Positions 50,782 through 59,789 of a stretch of DNA of 64,000 bases are shown in pieces. The stretch lies in assembly GCA_050246915.1 (NCBI GenBank), contig JBFWVD010000003.1, positions 84,410 to 148,409 on the forward strand. Direction: 5' to 3'. The number at the start of each line of letters is the position of its first letter. Within the stretch, counting starts at the first letter, position 1. Made by a program: the position numbers and the translations under genes. The DNA is from JBFWVD01 sp050246915. GTDB taxonomy: Bacteria; Actinomycetota; Acidimicrobiia; Acidimicrobiales; Ilumatobacteraceae. The notes beneath the pieces are model-generated. The model made no database searches and was not told where the DNA came from. It was given only the letters and a program-made list of their open reading frames with translations.

Positions 50782-51705
50782 TCACCGGCCGCCGACGACC
50801 CGGGACACGATCGGCACACGGGGCCAGATCACAGCCTTCGCCACGAGCGCGATCTTCGTCCGTCCCGGGACGCGGGCGCGCTGTGTGAACACGTCGTAGC
50901 CGTTGGCCACGATCTCCTCGCCGATGCGCGAATACAACACCCGCGCCGTACGGATGCAACGAGCCGATTGCTCGGGCAACATGCCCACACCGGTGTCGGC
51001 GCTGGCATAGAGCCCCGCGCAGCGCTCCAACTCGAAGCGCATGAGCGCCACCCACTGCGGGGACACCGCCTCGGCACCGTGTCGGCCCGAGGCCAGCACC
51101 CGCGCTCGCTCCTCGGCGGGGTCCACGCCGAAACGTCGCAGATCGGCCTGCGGGAGGTACACCCGGCCGCGGTCGAGATCCTCGCTCACATCACGGAGAA
51201 AGTTCGTGAGTTGGAACGCATCACCGAGATCTCGTGCGGGGCCGAGCGCCGCGGGAGTGAGCGGTTCGAGGATGGGCAACATCATCTCCCCGATGACCGC
51301 GGCGGATCCGTCCATGTACACGCACAGGTCCTCCCACGTCTCGTAGCTGGCGACGGTGAGATCCATCGTCATCGAACGCAGGAATCGTCGGAAGCACTCA
51401 CGATCGATGTCGAAGGCCCGCACGGTGTGCACCACCGCGGCCAACACCTCGTCGTCGCTACGACCACGGTCGAGGTCGGCGAAGAATCGATCGCCGAACG
51501 CAGCCAACGCGGCAGCGCGCTCGTCGGTCGATGCGCTCGACCCGAGATCATCGACGATGTCGTCGGCATAGCGACAGAACGCATACAACGCATGGACGTG
51601 ATGGCGTTTGACCTTGGGTAGCACGAACGTCGACGCGTAGTAGGTGGTACCGAATTGCTTGTTCAACTCCCGACATCGCGCATAGCTCTGCTCGAGGGTC
51701 GTCAT
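50782..51705 (-). CDS. crtB: Phytoene synthase
   Basis: Condenses two geranylgeranyl diphosphates to phytoene. Protein of 307 aa with both aspartate-rich diphosphate-binding motifs, YADDIVDD (residues 46-53) and QLTNFLRDVSED, plus the signature YASTFVLPKVKRHHVHALYAFCR. The start overlaps the crtI stop (ATGA), so the two are coupled. No membrane anchor. Confidence 0.96.
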   Translation of the reverse strand: MTTLEQSYARCRELNKQFGTTYYASTFVLPKVKRHHVHALYAFCRYADDIVDDLGSSASTDERAAALAAFGDRFFADLDRGRSDDEVLAAVVHTVRAFDIDRECFRRFLRSMTMDLTVASYETWEDLCVYMDGSAAVIGEMMLPILEPLTPAALGPARDLGDAFQLTNFLRDVSEDLDRGRVYLPQADLRRFGVDPAEERARVLASGRHGAEAVSPQWVALMRFELERCAGLYASADTGVGMLPEQSARCIRTARVLYSRIGEEIVANGYDVFTQRARVPGRTKIALVAKAVIWPRVPIVSRVVGGR

Positions 51706-53192
51706 GACCGCGCCCCTCGTCCACCCGCCAGCTGGGCGACGCGCTCGGCGGCGAGCCGTCCGCTCACCAACACCATGGGCACCCCGACACCGGGGACCGT
51801 GCCCGAGCCGACCAGCACCAGCCCCGGGACCCGGCGGTCGATGTTGCCGGGTCGGAACGGTCCGGTCTGGCGGAAGGTGTGCGCCAGAGCGAATGGAGTA
51901 CCGCGTTCCATTCCCTGAGCCTGCCAGTCGCGGGGGTCGACGAACTCGGAGACCTCCACGTCCACCGGGTAGCCACAGCGCTCCACGAGGGCTGTCAATC
52001 GTTCTTGCACCGCGTTGCGCTCGCTGGCCCAGTCCACCGTGCCGTCGAGGTTGGGGACCGGTTCGAGCACGTACAACGTGTGGGCACCGATGGGCGCGTC
52101 ACCGGGTGAGTCGAGCGAGTGCACCGTCACCAGGATCGATGGATCGGCCATCAGTTCACCATCATCGATGAGCGAACGGAACGCACCGTGCCATTGATGG
52201 CCGAAGTGGATGTTGTGATGGGCGACGCCGTCGGGAAGCTCCCCGCGCACGCCGGCGTGCCACACCACGCAACTGGGCGAGTAGCGACCAGTTCGGGTGG
52301 CACGCGGTGCGCTCACACCATCGAGCAACTCCCGATACACCAACGGCAGATCCGGGTTGGCGACGACGCAATCGGCATCGATCCGCTCGCCACCCGCCAA
52401 CTCCACACCGATGACACGCCCGGTCGATCCGGGCGCTCGCAGGATCGACGACACCAGTGAGTCGTAGCGGAACTCGACGCCAGCGGCTGTCGCCGCCGCG
52501 GCCATGCCACTGGCGATGGCGTGCATGCCACCGTCGGGGAAGTACACCCCCTCCACCGAGTCCATGTAGGTGATGACGCAATACACCGCCAACGCCTCCA
52601 TCGGTGCCATGCCTGCGTACATGGCCTGGAAGCTGAACAGTCGCTGCAACCGATGATCGTCGAAGTAGCTCTCGACCACCTTGCCCAACCGTCGGAAGCC
52701 ACCGGTGCGCACCAGACGGAGCCCGGGACCGGGAGGCCACGCCAGATCGAGCGGCGAGTCCAGGTTGCGATCGATGAAGTTGGGCATCTCGAGCGTGTAG
52801 AGATCGGTGAGCCAACGACAGAAGCGCACGAACGCGTCGGCTTCCTTCGGGCCGCACACCGTTCGGATCTCCTCGATCATGCGCTCACGGCCGTGCCAGA
52901 CCCGCAGCTCGCTGCCGTCGGCGTACACGGCGCGGTACATCGGGTCCACGGGCCGAAGCGTCACGTAGCTGTCCATGTCTTGACCGCACGCCTCGAACGG
53001 CGCCCGCAGCAATCCGGGCATGGTCATCACGGTGGGGCCGGTGTCGAAGCGATAGCCGTCGCGGCGGATCTCACCGGCGCGGCCTCCGGGGATGGACTCG
53101 CGCTCGACCACCACGACGTCGTGCCCGGCGCCGCGCAGATGCATGGCGGCAGAGAGGCCACCGAGCCCGGCGCCGATCACCACGATCTGCAT
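51702..53192 (-). CDS. crtI: Phytoene desaturase
   Basis: FAD-dependent desaturase of 496 aa turning phytoene into lycopene or a relative. Dinucleotide fold VVIGAGLGGLSAAMHLRGAG, substrate blocks FDTGPTVMTMP and YFPDGGMHAIASGM, and C-terminal GLVLVGSGTVPGVGVPMVLVSG are all canonical. The ATG at 53192 lies 8 nt after the crtE stop, and the crtB start overlaps its end, so crtE-crtI-crtB form one transcription unit. Confidence 0.96.
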   Translation of the reverse strand: MQIVVIGAGLGGLSAAMHLRGAGHDVVVVERESIPGGRAGEIRRDGYRFDTGPTVMTMPGLLRAPFEACGQDMDSYVTLRPVDPMYRAVYADGSELRVWHGRERMIEEIRTVCGPKEADAFVRFCRWLTDLYTLEMPNFIDRNLDSPLDLAWPPGPGLRLVRTGGFRRLGKVVESYFDDHRLQRLFSFQAMYAGMAPMEALAVYCVITYMDSVEGVYFPDGGMHAIASGMAAAATAAGVEFRYDSLVSSILRAPGSTGRVIGVELAGGERIDADCVVANPDLPLVYRELLDGVSAPRATRTGRYSPSCVVWHAGVRGELPDGVAHHNIHFGHQWHGAFRSLIDDGELMADPSILVTVHSLDSPGDAPIGAHTLYVLEPVPNLDGTVDWASERNAVQERLTALVERCGYPVDVEVSEFVDPRDWQAQGMERGTPFALAHTFRQTGPFRPGNIDRRVPGLVLVGSGTVPGVGVPMVLVSGRLAAERVAQLAGGRGARS

Positions 53193-53200
53193 GAGGTTCC

Positions 53201-54256
53201 CTACTTGTCGCGCCAGGCCACGTAACGGGCCAGCTCGACGAGCGGCTCGCGCGCCGCGTCATCGATGGGAGCGCGCTCGATGGCCTCGATGGCCTCGTTG
53301 GTGAGCTCGGTGATCTGCGATTCGAGTTCGTCGAGCGCGCCGCAGTCGACGATCAACGCCTGCAACGCCGACACCTCGTCCGGGCCGAGATCGGGTGATC
53401 CGACGCGTGACAACAGCGTGGACGCCGACGGACCGACCCGCTCGGTGGTGAGCGAGAGCAGCACCGTGGGCTTCCCCTCGCGCAGATCGTCGCCCACCGG
53501 CTTTCCCACTTTGGCGGAGTCGCCGAACACGCCGAGGACATCGTCGCGGTATTGGAAGGCGTCGCCGAGCGGGAGGCCGTAACTCGACAACGGCCCGAGC
53601 AGATCGCCGATGCGTGCCGGCGCGGCGAGTGCGGCGCCGAAGTGCAGCGGGCGTTCAACGGTGTACTTGCCGCTCTTGTACCGGGCCACCCGTTCGGCGA
53701 CCATGCGATCACGATCACGGCGGGCGGTGCCGAGCAGATCGAGGTATTGGCCGATGTTCAACTCGATGCGCAGCTCGTGCCAGATGTCGAGGGCGGCTTG
53801 GGGCGCGTCACGCAACATGGCGTCGGCGTAGACGAACGCCAGATCGCCGACCAAGATGGCCACACCTTCACCGAAGCGGCGGGCCTCTCCGACCCAGTCG
53901 CCCTCGGTGTGGCGATCGGCGAACGCCAGATGGGTGGTGCGCACACCGCGACGCGAATCGGACCCGTCCATGACGTCGTCGTGCACCAGCGCAAAGGCGT
54001 GCAGCAACTCGAACGCGGCGCCGGCAGCGGTGACCATGTCGTCGTCGGGCGAACCACCAGCGGCGACATACCCCCACAGGCAGAAGGCCGGTCGCAGCCG
54101 CTTGCCGGTGGACAGCAAGGTCTGCAACGACGAGAACGGCTCACTCAGAGCGGGATTGACCGCCGTCCACCGATCCCGTTCGCTGTCGAGCAACGTGGCG
54201 AGCCGGGCGTCGACGCGGGCCGCGATGGAGGCGAGGCTGGTCGGGACGGTCTGCAT
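53201..54256 (-). CDS. crtE: Geranylgeranyl diphosphate synthase (polyprenyl synthase)
   Basis: Isoprenyl synthase of 351 aa. First aspartate-rich motif HDDVMDGSDSRRG (DDxxD), second YRDDVLGVFGD, plus GKRLRP and GKPVGDDLREGK binding Lys/Arg residues. The product chain length is inferred as C20 from its place at the head of crtI and crtB. TAGCCT lies 10 nt before the ATG, so the operon transcript has a very short leader. Region 54257-54336 (80 bp) holds only this promoter. Confidence 0.93.
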   Translation of the reverse strand: MQTVPTSLASIAARVDARLATLLDSERDRWTAVNPALSEPFSSLQTLLSTGKRLRPAFCLWGYVAAGGSPDDDMVTAAGAAFELLHAFALVHDDVMDGSDSRRGVRTTHLAFADRHTEGDWVGEARRFGEGVAILVGDLAFVYADAMLRDAPQAALDIWHELRIELNIGQYLDLLGTARRDRDRMVAERVARYKSGKYTVERPLHFGAALAAPARIGDLLGPLSSYGLPLGDAFQYRDDVLGVFGDSAKVGKPVGDDLREGKPTVLLSLTTERVGPSASTLLSRVGSPDLGPDEVSALQALIVDCGALDELESQITELTNEAIEAIERAPIDDAAREPLVELARYVAWRDK

Positions 54257-54336
54257 GACGGGAGCGAGGCTAGGGGACGCCCCCGCCGAAGGCATCGCCG
54301 GACCGAGCAATCACACCCGTGTGATCTTCGGCAGGC

Positions 54337-55290
54337 TCACGCGGCGAAGGCCGAACCCAGCAACGCGAATTCTTCGTCGGTGAGCTCCAGCCACGCAGCG
54401 TCGATGTTCTCCTCAGCGTGGGCCACGCTCGACGTCCCGGGGATGGGCAGCATCATCGGCGAGCGACGCAGCAGCCAGGCCAGGGCCACGGCCTGGTCAG
54501 ACACACCGCGGGCCGCGGCGACAGAGTTCACTGCTTCGGCGGCGGGCGTACCGGCCAGGATCACCGGAGCCCAGGGCAAGAACGCGAGTCCCTGCGCTTC
54601 GCAGGCGGCCAGCACCTGCTCCGATGTGCGATCCCCGAGGTTGTACCGGTTCTGCACCGACACCACGTCGCACAGCGACTGCGCGACAGCGAGTTGCTCG
54701 ACGCTGACGTTGGACACGCCGATGTGCCGGACCTTGCCGGCGCGCTGGAGTTCCACGAACGCACCGACCGTGTCCTCGTAGGGCACGTCGGGATCGGGGA
54801 CGTGCACCTGATACAGGTCGATCACATCGACCCGCAGGCGCTTCAGGCTCTTGTCGCACTCTTCGATGATGTGGTCGGGGTGCCCCAGTGGCGGGAGGCT
54901 GGTCTTGCCCGGCTCGACCTTGCCCGGCTTGAAACCGGCCTTGGTGGCGATGACCAACCCATCGGGATAGGGATACAACGCCTCGGCGATGATCTCCTCC
55001 GACTGGCCATATCCGTAGATGTTGGCGGTGTCGAAGAAGTTGACGCCGCGATCGAACACCGTGCGCACCAGCTTGACGGCCTCGGCCCGATCGCGAACAC
55101 CCTCGCCGTTGCGCGCTCCGGAGATGCGCATCGCGCCGAACCCCATGCGTCGCACGGTCAGGCCATCGCCAGGTGTGCCGTTGCCGATGGTCCCTGCGTT
55201 GCCGATGGTCCCTGCGTTGCCGATGGTCCCTGCGTTGCCGATGGACACAGTGCCCACGGTGTCGTCGTTCAGCACTCGTGCAACGCTCAT
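54337..55290 (-). CDS. Aldo/keto reductase
   Basis: NADPH-dependent TIM-barrel reductase of 317 aa. The catalytic tetrad is visible: Asp and Tyr in FFDTANIYGYG, Lys in IATKAGF and His in LYQVHVPD. The nucleotide-binding end is IPGTSSVAHAEEN. The N terminus carries three to four copies of a six-residue repeat (TIGNAG), from 18-bp duplications, before the enzyme core starts near residue 45. The ATG at 55290 follows AAGGA at 7 nt. It lies 28 nt after the FGGY kinase stop, probably in one operon. The substrate is unknown. Confidence 0.9.
   Translation of the reverse strand: MSVARVLNDDTVGTVSIGNAGTIGNAGTIGNAGTIGNGTPGDGLTVRRMGFGAMRISGARNGEGVRDRAEAVKLVRTVFDRGVNFFDTANIYGYGQSEEIIAEALYPYPDGLVIATKAGFKPGKVEPGKTSLPPLGHPDHIIEECDKSLKRLRVDVIDLYQVHVPDPDVPYEDTVGAFVELQRAGKVRHIGVSNVSVEQLAVAQSLCDVVSVQNRYNLGDRTSEQVLAACEAQGLAFLPWAPVILAGTPAAEAVNSVAAARGVSDQAVALAWLLRRSPMMLPIPGTSSVAHAEENIDAAWLELTDEEFALLGSAFAA
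55180..55244 (-). repeat. Three and a half 18-bp tandem repeats at the start of the aldo/keto reductase gene
   Basis: Units GTTGCCGATGGTCCCTGC at 55180-55197, 55198-55215 and 55216-55233 with a partial fourth copy. The period is six codons, so the reading frame (A-G-T-I-G-N) is kept. Confidence 0.9.
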
Positions 55291-55318
55291 CGCCACATCC
55301 TTCTGGTCCCCGGCGCGG

Positions 55319-56758
55319 TCACCGATCGTGCGACATTACGACGGCCGCATCGGCGGCCTGGCACCAACGGGCGAGGCGTTCGGTTGCCTCGACGGCCGAG
55401 ATCGACGGGTCGATGATCTCCGCTGGCTTGCTCGGGGCAACCGACGCAGGTCCGCCGAGGGCCCGGGCCGCGAGCGCGGCAACCCCGAGCGCCGTGGCGT
55501 TGCGTGAGGAATGGACCTCGATCGGGATCTGGGCCAGATCGGCCTGCAACTGGAGGAGCAACCGCGATCGCGTGAGTCCGCCGTCGACGCGCAACGCGGT
55601 GAGCGGCACGCCGAGATCGGACTCGACAGCCCGACACAGCCAAGCAACCTGCGCGGCGATCCCGTCCACCACCGCGTGCACCACGTGTGCGCGTTCGCAC
55701 GACAGGGACAACCCGGTCAGCGAGCCCCGAGCACCAGGCGCCCAGAACGGCGCGCCGAGGCCCGCCAGCGCGGGCACGAACACGACACCATTGCTGCTGT
55801 CGACGCTGCCCCCGATGCGGTCGAGATCGCTCGGCGAGTCGATGAACCCCATGCGCTCGAGCCAGGACACCGCCGATCCCACCGTGTAGACCTGACCGTC
55901 GAGGCACCAGGACGGCTCACCGTCGAGCCGCCAGGCCACGCACGCCACCAACCCATTGGCCGATCGGACCGGCCTCGATCCGGTGGACGCCAACAAGAAG
56001 GCGCCGGTGCCGTAGGTGCACTTCGCATCACCGGCTTGTGCACAGCCCTGTGCCCACAGCGCTGCTTGCTGATCGACGCACAGTCCGGTCACCGGCACCG
56101 CGCCGCCGAACGCTCCGGTCATCCCGACGATGGCATCGTTGTCGACGACAGCGGGGAGTGACGCTCGGTCGACTCCGAAGATGTCACAGGCCTCGGCCGA
56201 CCACTCCAACGTGTCGAGATCGAGCAGCAACGAGCGCGATGCCGTCGACGCATCGGTCACGAATGCACCGCACAGGTTCTGCACCAACCACGTGTCGCTC
56301 GTTGCGATCCGCGGCCCCGGACCGAGCTGATCGCGCAGCCATCGCATCTTGGGGGCGGAGAAGTACGGGTCGAGGCTGAGACCGGTGATCTCGGAGAGCC
56401 GCGCGCCCTGAGCGCGCCGTTCGTCGCAGACGCGGACCGATCGACGGTCTTGCCACGACAACGCCGGACCGATCGGTTCGAGGGTGGTCGGATGCCATGC
56501 CAGGACCGTCTCGCCCTGGTTGGCAATTCCAATTGCGTCGGGAACCGCGCTGCCGCCGACCGAGGTGACCGCCGCGTCGAGGGCCCTGTGGCCCGATGTC
56601 AACACCGATTGCCAGAGCTCGTCGGCCTCCTGGGTCACTCCACCGTCGGCATCGGCGACCGGATGCACCGCCACCTCGGCTTCGGCCACGACGAGCCCGT
56701 CGTCGACCACCAGTGCCTTGGTGGCCGACGTACCTTGATCGATGGCCAGTATCCGCAT
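55319..56758 (-). CDS. FGGY-family carbohydrate kinase (glycerol-kinase-like)
   Basis: Sugar kinase of 479 aa with two ribonuclease-H-like domains: phosphate-1 motif ILAIDQGTSATKALVVD at the N terminus, WQDRRS, YFSAPKMRWL, then GTGAFLLAST and DGGLTRSRLLLQLQADL. Layout and length are nearest to glycerol kinase, but residues around the substrate differ enough that another polyol or sugar is possible. Encoded upstream of the aldo/keto reductase with a 28-nt gap, suggesting joint polyol or ketose metabolism. A CAATTNNAATTG copy lies inside. Confidence 0.88.
   Translation of the reverse strand: MRILAIDQGTSATKALVVDDGLVVAEAEVAVHPVADADGGVTQEADELWQSVLTSGHRALDAAVTSVGGSAVPDAIGIANQGETVLAWHPTTLEPIGPALSWQDRRSVRVCDERRAQGARLSEITGLSLDPYFSAPKMRWLRDQLGPGPRIATSDTWLVQNLCGAFVTDASTASRSLLLDLDTLEWSAEACDIFGVDRASLPAVVDNDAIVGMTGAFGGAVPVTGLCVDQQAALWAQGCAQAGDAKCTYGTGAFLLASTGSRPVRSANGLVACVAWRLDGEPSWCLDGQVYTVGSAVSWLERMGFIDSPSDLDRIGGSVDSSNGVVFVPALAGLGAPFWAPGARGSLTGLSLSCERAHVVHAVVDGIAAQVAWLCRAVESDLGVPLTALRVDGGLTRSRLLLQLQADLAQIPIEVHSSRNATALGVAALAARALGGPASVAPSKPAEIIDPSISAVEATERLARWCQAADAAVVMSHDR
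56524..56535. repeat. CAATTNNAATTG palindrome in FGGY kinase gene
   Basis: CAATTCCAATTG, flanked by G and C, encodes A-I-G-I-A on the minus strand (GCA-ATT-GGA-ATT), the same peptide and codons as the copy at 47023. Confidence 0.8.
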
Positions 56759-56795
56759 CAGCAACAGCCCGATCGGTTCGGTGCTGCGCACCTCA

Positions 56796-58016
56796 TCATG
56801 CGTGGTCGATGAGATCGAAACTGCGAACCTCGACGGGCAACTTCAGCAGGGTCGGATCACCTCGTGGCTCGAGGACGTTCCACACGAAGATCGACTGGCC
56901 GCTCTGCCACACCAGCCATTTGCCGTCCTTGCTCCAGCGCAGGACCCCAGGCCCTGACTCGGGATACCTATAGGAGCGACTCAACACCTCGTTGCCGCTC
57001 CGCAGATCGTTGACCGTGATGAGGTTGCCGTCGAAGTCGATGCCGGCGAAGTAGCGACGATCCGGCGAGATCCTGGCGTTCTCACCGCCGTAGAAGCCAC
57101 GGCTGCCACCGATCAGATCGGCCACGTCGCTGCGCTCCCCCGACACCACATCCACCAGAACGGCCCGGCATCGGATCTGCTCATCGCACTCGTCGAGCAT
57201 GACGGCGCCGCCACCGAGAGCAGACGGCACCCCGAGCCCGAGGCGTGCGGGCGGCGCTCCCTCGACGCCGAGCGCGTACGTTCCACCGCCGTTCACCCAC
57301 ACGATCGGGCGACCGGCGGCGACGCCCACCACGTAAGAGTTCTGGGGAAGGTCGACCGGTGGCGCTATCGGCTCGCCGGCCGGCGCATCCAACTGGGTGA
57401 TCGTGCTGGCGTTGGTGGAGTTGGAGTATCCCTGCTCCCAGAACGTGGACCCGTCGGAGTCGATGGGCTGGCCGCCGAAGCCGGCTCGGGCGGTGTCCAC
57501 TTCGAGCCCATCGGGATCCACCCACCGAGCCCCGCGTTCACCCTCCCAGTAGAGGTACTCGCCCGACGCGACGACGCGGTACACGTCACGAGCCCGATCG
57601 TTGATCACGTCGACCGTGCCGGTGTCGAGATCGATCCGGGTCACCCGGTTCTTGTCGTCGGCCACGACGATGCGCAGGCCCGACGGCTCGTCGAGCAGCG
57701 GGCCGATGACCGAGGGAAGCGTCGTGGTCGTCGGCGGCAGCGTGGTCGTGGTGGGTCGCCCGTCGTCGAGGGTGGTCGATGTGGCCGACCGATCGCGGGT
57801 GGTGGCCGTGGGTCGGGTATCGCTGGAACGTTCGTCGCTGGTGCTCGAGTCCCGTCCGGCGAAGGCGACCACCCCACCCAACAACGCCACGCCGGCGACC
57901 ACCAGGGCAATGGTCCGAAAGCGCCCGGGACCACCGGTCTCGATGAGCTGCCCACCGGACGCGTCGGGAGGCTCGAGCGCCTCTACTTCGATCCCGTCGT
58001 CATCACCGAACCTCAC
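56796..58016 (-). CDS. Membrane-anchored protein of unknown function with beta-propeller-like repeats
   Basis: Residues 1-30 are acidic, 33-55 a membrane segment (IALVVAGVALLGGVVAFAG) and 58-110 a Thr-rich linker; the rest is extracytoplasmic. The C-terminal 300 residues alternate short strands with Asp/Gly turns (VTRIDLDTGTVDVIND, ISPDRRYFAGIDFDGNLITVND, LRWSKDGKWLVWQSGQSIFVWN), a pattern seen in WD40/TolB-type propellers. No catalytic motif. The start is uncertain: GTG 58016 or 58025. It stands alone between glpK-like and xseB, 108 bp from the latter, with no obvious promoter. Confidence 0.7.
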   Translation of the reverse strand: MRFGDDDGIEVEALEPPDASGGQLIETGGPGRFRTIALVVAGVALLGGVVAFAGRDSSTSDERSSDTRPTATTRDRSATSTTLDDGRPTTTTLPPTTTTLPSVIGPLLDEPSGLRIVVADDKNRVTRIDLDTGTVDVINDRARDVYRVVASGEYLYWEGERGARWVDPDGLEVDTARAGFGGQPIDSDGSTFWEQGYSNSTNASTITQLDAPAGEPIAPPVDLPQNSYVVGVAAGRPIVWVNGGGTYALGVEGAPPARLGLGVPSALGGGAVMLDECDEQIRCRAVLVDVVSGERSDVADLIGGSRGFYGGENARISPDRRYFAGIDFDGNLITVNDLRSGNEVLSRSYRYPESGPGVLRWSKDGKWLVWQSGQSIFVWNVLEPRGDPTLLKLPVEVRSFDLIDHA

Positions 58017-58124
58017 GCCCGTCACCCTTCGCCACCGAGCCCTGCTCCGCATCGGCCGGCCATGTGTAGCGCACGCGGCGGTGTCACGCACCGCGGCACG
58101 CCGGCAAAGTGATGACCGGCGCCC

Positions 58125-58373
58125 TCACCCCTCGGGATCGAGCTCGGCGATGACCGTCTCGATGCTGAGGCGCGACGCGTTGATGCGCCCCCGACACACC
58201 TCGATGAGCGATCGGGCCCGGGTCACCAGCGCCGACAGACGATCGACGTCGACGGTGTCACCCTCGAGCTCCCCGAGGATGCGCTGCAACTCGGACAGGG
58301 CCTCGACATAGCCGAGCCCTGCCAGCTCGGCAGGAACCGGGGAGTCGATCGGGGCGTCGGACTGGTTGCTCAT
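58125..58373 (-). CDS. xseB: Exodeoxyribonuclease VII small subunit
   Basis: Coiled small subunit of 82 aa (GYVEALSELQRILGELEGDTVDVDRLSALVTRARSLIEVCRGRI). XseB binds XseA to form ExoVII, which cuts single-stranded DNA. Its start overlaps the xseA stop (ATGA), the usual gene order and coupling. Confidence 0.93.
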   Translation of the reverse strand: MSNQSDAPIDSPVPAELAGLGYVEALSELQRILGELEGDTVDVDRLSALVTRARSLIEVCRGRINASRLSIETVIAELDPEG

Positions 58374-59731
58374 GATCGATTTTCCTGAGGTTGTGAGGGC
58401 GAGCGGGTGTCCACCGTGCTGGACACAGGATCCACCGTGCTGGACACGGTGCCGCTGGCCACTCGGGTGAGCAGCGTCATGCCGGGAGACACCTGTGCGG
58501 CGTCACGCACGAGCACCCCGTCGGCGGTGTGAGTGATGGACCAGCCCCGGGCCAGGAGGCGGTTGGGATCGAGGTTCGCCACGCGCGACTCGATGTTGTC
58601 AATTCGAATTGCGTGATCCACAGGGATGCGACGGGCCCGTCGGGCGACGCGGCGGCCGAGGTCGACGACGCGATCGTCGGCATGGCGCAAGGTGAGGTGC
58701 GTCTCGCGGCCGATGCGACGCGCCAGCGCATCGAGCCGTGCGCTCGCCGACGCCAGCACCGCATCGCAGCGCTCCGCGACACGGTACGACGCTGCATCGA
58801 GCAGTTCGTCGACGGTGCGGACCCGATCCACCAGTTGCTGAGCACACGCCGTGGGGGTCTTCACCGTGAGATGAGCGGCAAGGTCGGCTACCGAGGAGTC
58901 GATCTCATGGCCGACCCCGACGAGCACCGGCCGCGGACAACGAGCGATGGCGAGCGCCACCTGTTCGTCATCGAACGCGGCCAGGTCGGTGCGTGATCCG
59001 CCGCCGCGCACCACGCACACGACATCCACGTCGCGGGCCGCGACGGTGCGCAGTGCCGCTGCGATGAGCCCCGGCGCGTCGGCCCCTTGCACTCGGGTGT
59101 CGCACACCGTCACCTCGAACGCGTACCCCGATCGATCCAGCTCGTCGGTGAAGTCGTGGAACGCCGCCGACCCGATGCTGGTGACGAGGCCGACACGAAG
59201 AGGCACCACGGGGATGGGGCGACGCTTGTTGGCATCGAGCAACCCGGCGGCGTGGAGGCGAGCAATGAGCGCGTCGCGATCGGCGGCCAGACGACCCAGT
59301 GTGTACGTCGGGTCGATGCCGGTCATCTTCAAGCTGATGCGACCACTCGGCGCGTAGAAGTCGACCTGGCCACTGATGCGGACCTCGATGCCATCGGCCA
59401 GGTCCATGCGATGACGGGCGATGATGGGGGTGATCTTGTTGCGGGCGAATCGGAAGAGGCTGACGTTCAACGACTCCTCGCGGTCCTCGACGCGCTCGAC
59501 CAACGAGAAGTACACATGGCCGCCGTTGGCCACCTTGAAGCCACGGATCTCGCCTCGCACCCACACATCGGTGGGGAACTGGGCGCGGAGCGCATCGGAT
59601 ACGGCACGGTTGAGACCGCCGACAGTGAAGGTGGTGTCGACCGGCTCGGCCTCGGGAGCGACGACAGACGGCGCGCTCGGGCTGACCGGCTCGGCCCCGA
59701 TGTCACTCCAGTCGAACGCGCTCTGACTCAT
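58370..59731 (-). CDS. xseA: Exodeoxyribonuclease VII large subunit
   Basis: Protein of 453 aa. An N-terminal OB fold at about 30-130 (VWVRGEIRGFKVANGGHVYFSL) is followed by the catalytic domain at 150-360 (GLVTSIGSAAFHDFTDEL, VVRGGGSRTDLAAFDDE, VGVGHEIDSSVADLAA) and C-terminal coiled helices. Used in DNA repair. The last 15 residues contain a 7-codon tandem duplication (STVDPVS/STVDTRS). The ATG at 59731 is chosen. Divergent from the MBL-fold gene with 58 bp between starts. Confidence 0.94.
   Translation of the reverse strand: MSQSAFDWSDIGAEPVSPSAPSVVAPEAEPVDTTFTVGGLNRAVSDALRAQFPTDVWVRGEIRGFKVANGGHVYFSLVERVEDREESLNVSLFRFARNKITPIIARHRMDLADGIEVRISGQVDFYAPSGRISLKMTGIDPTYTLGRLAADRDALIARLHAAGLLDANKRRPIPVVPLRVGLVTSIGSAAFHDFTDELDRSGYAFEVTVCDTRVQGADAPGLIAAALRTVAARDVDVVCVVRGGGSRTDLAAFDDEQVALAIARCPRPVLVGVGHEIDSSVADLAAHLTVKTPTACAQQLVDRVRTVDELLDAASYRVAERCDAVLASASARLDALARRIGRETHLTLRHADDRVVDLGRRVARRARRIPVDHAIRIDNIESRVANLDPNRLLARGWSITHTADGVLVRDAAQVSPGMTLLTRVASGTVSSTVDPVSSTVDTRSPSQPQENRS
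58410..58447 (-). repeat. 17-bp duplication at the end of xseA
   Basis: TCCACCGTGCTGGACAC occurs at 58410-58426 and 58431-58447, period 21 bp. It keeps the frame. Confidence 0.85.
58601..58612. repeat. CAATTNNAATTG palindrome in xseA
   Basis: CAATTCGAATTG encodes A-I-R-I-D on the minus strand (GCA-ATT-CGA-ATT-GAC). Fourth perfect copy of the motif. Confidence 0.8.
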
Positions 59732-59789
59732 CAACACCATCCTTGCCCAGGTGCGCACGGCGCGCAGATCCCCGTACGCTGGCTGGCGC

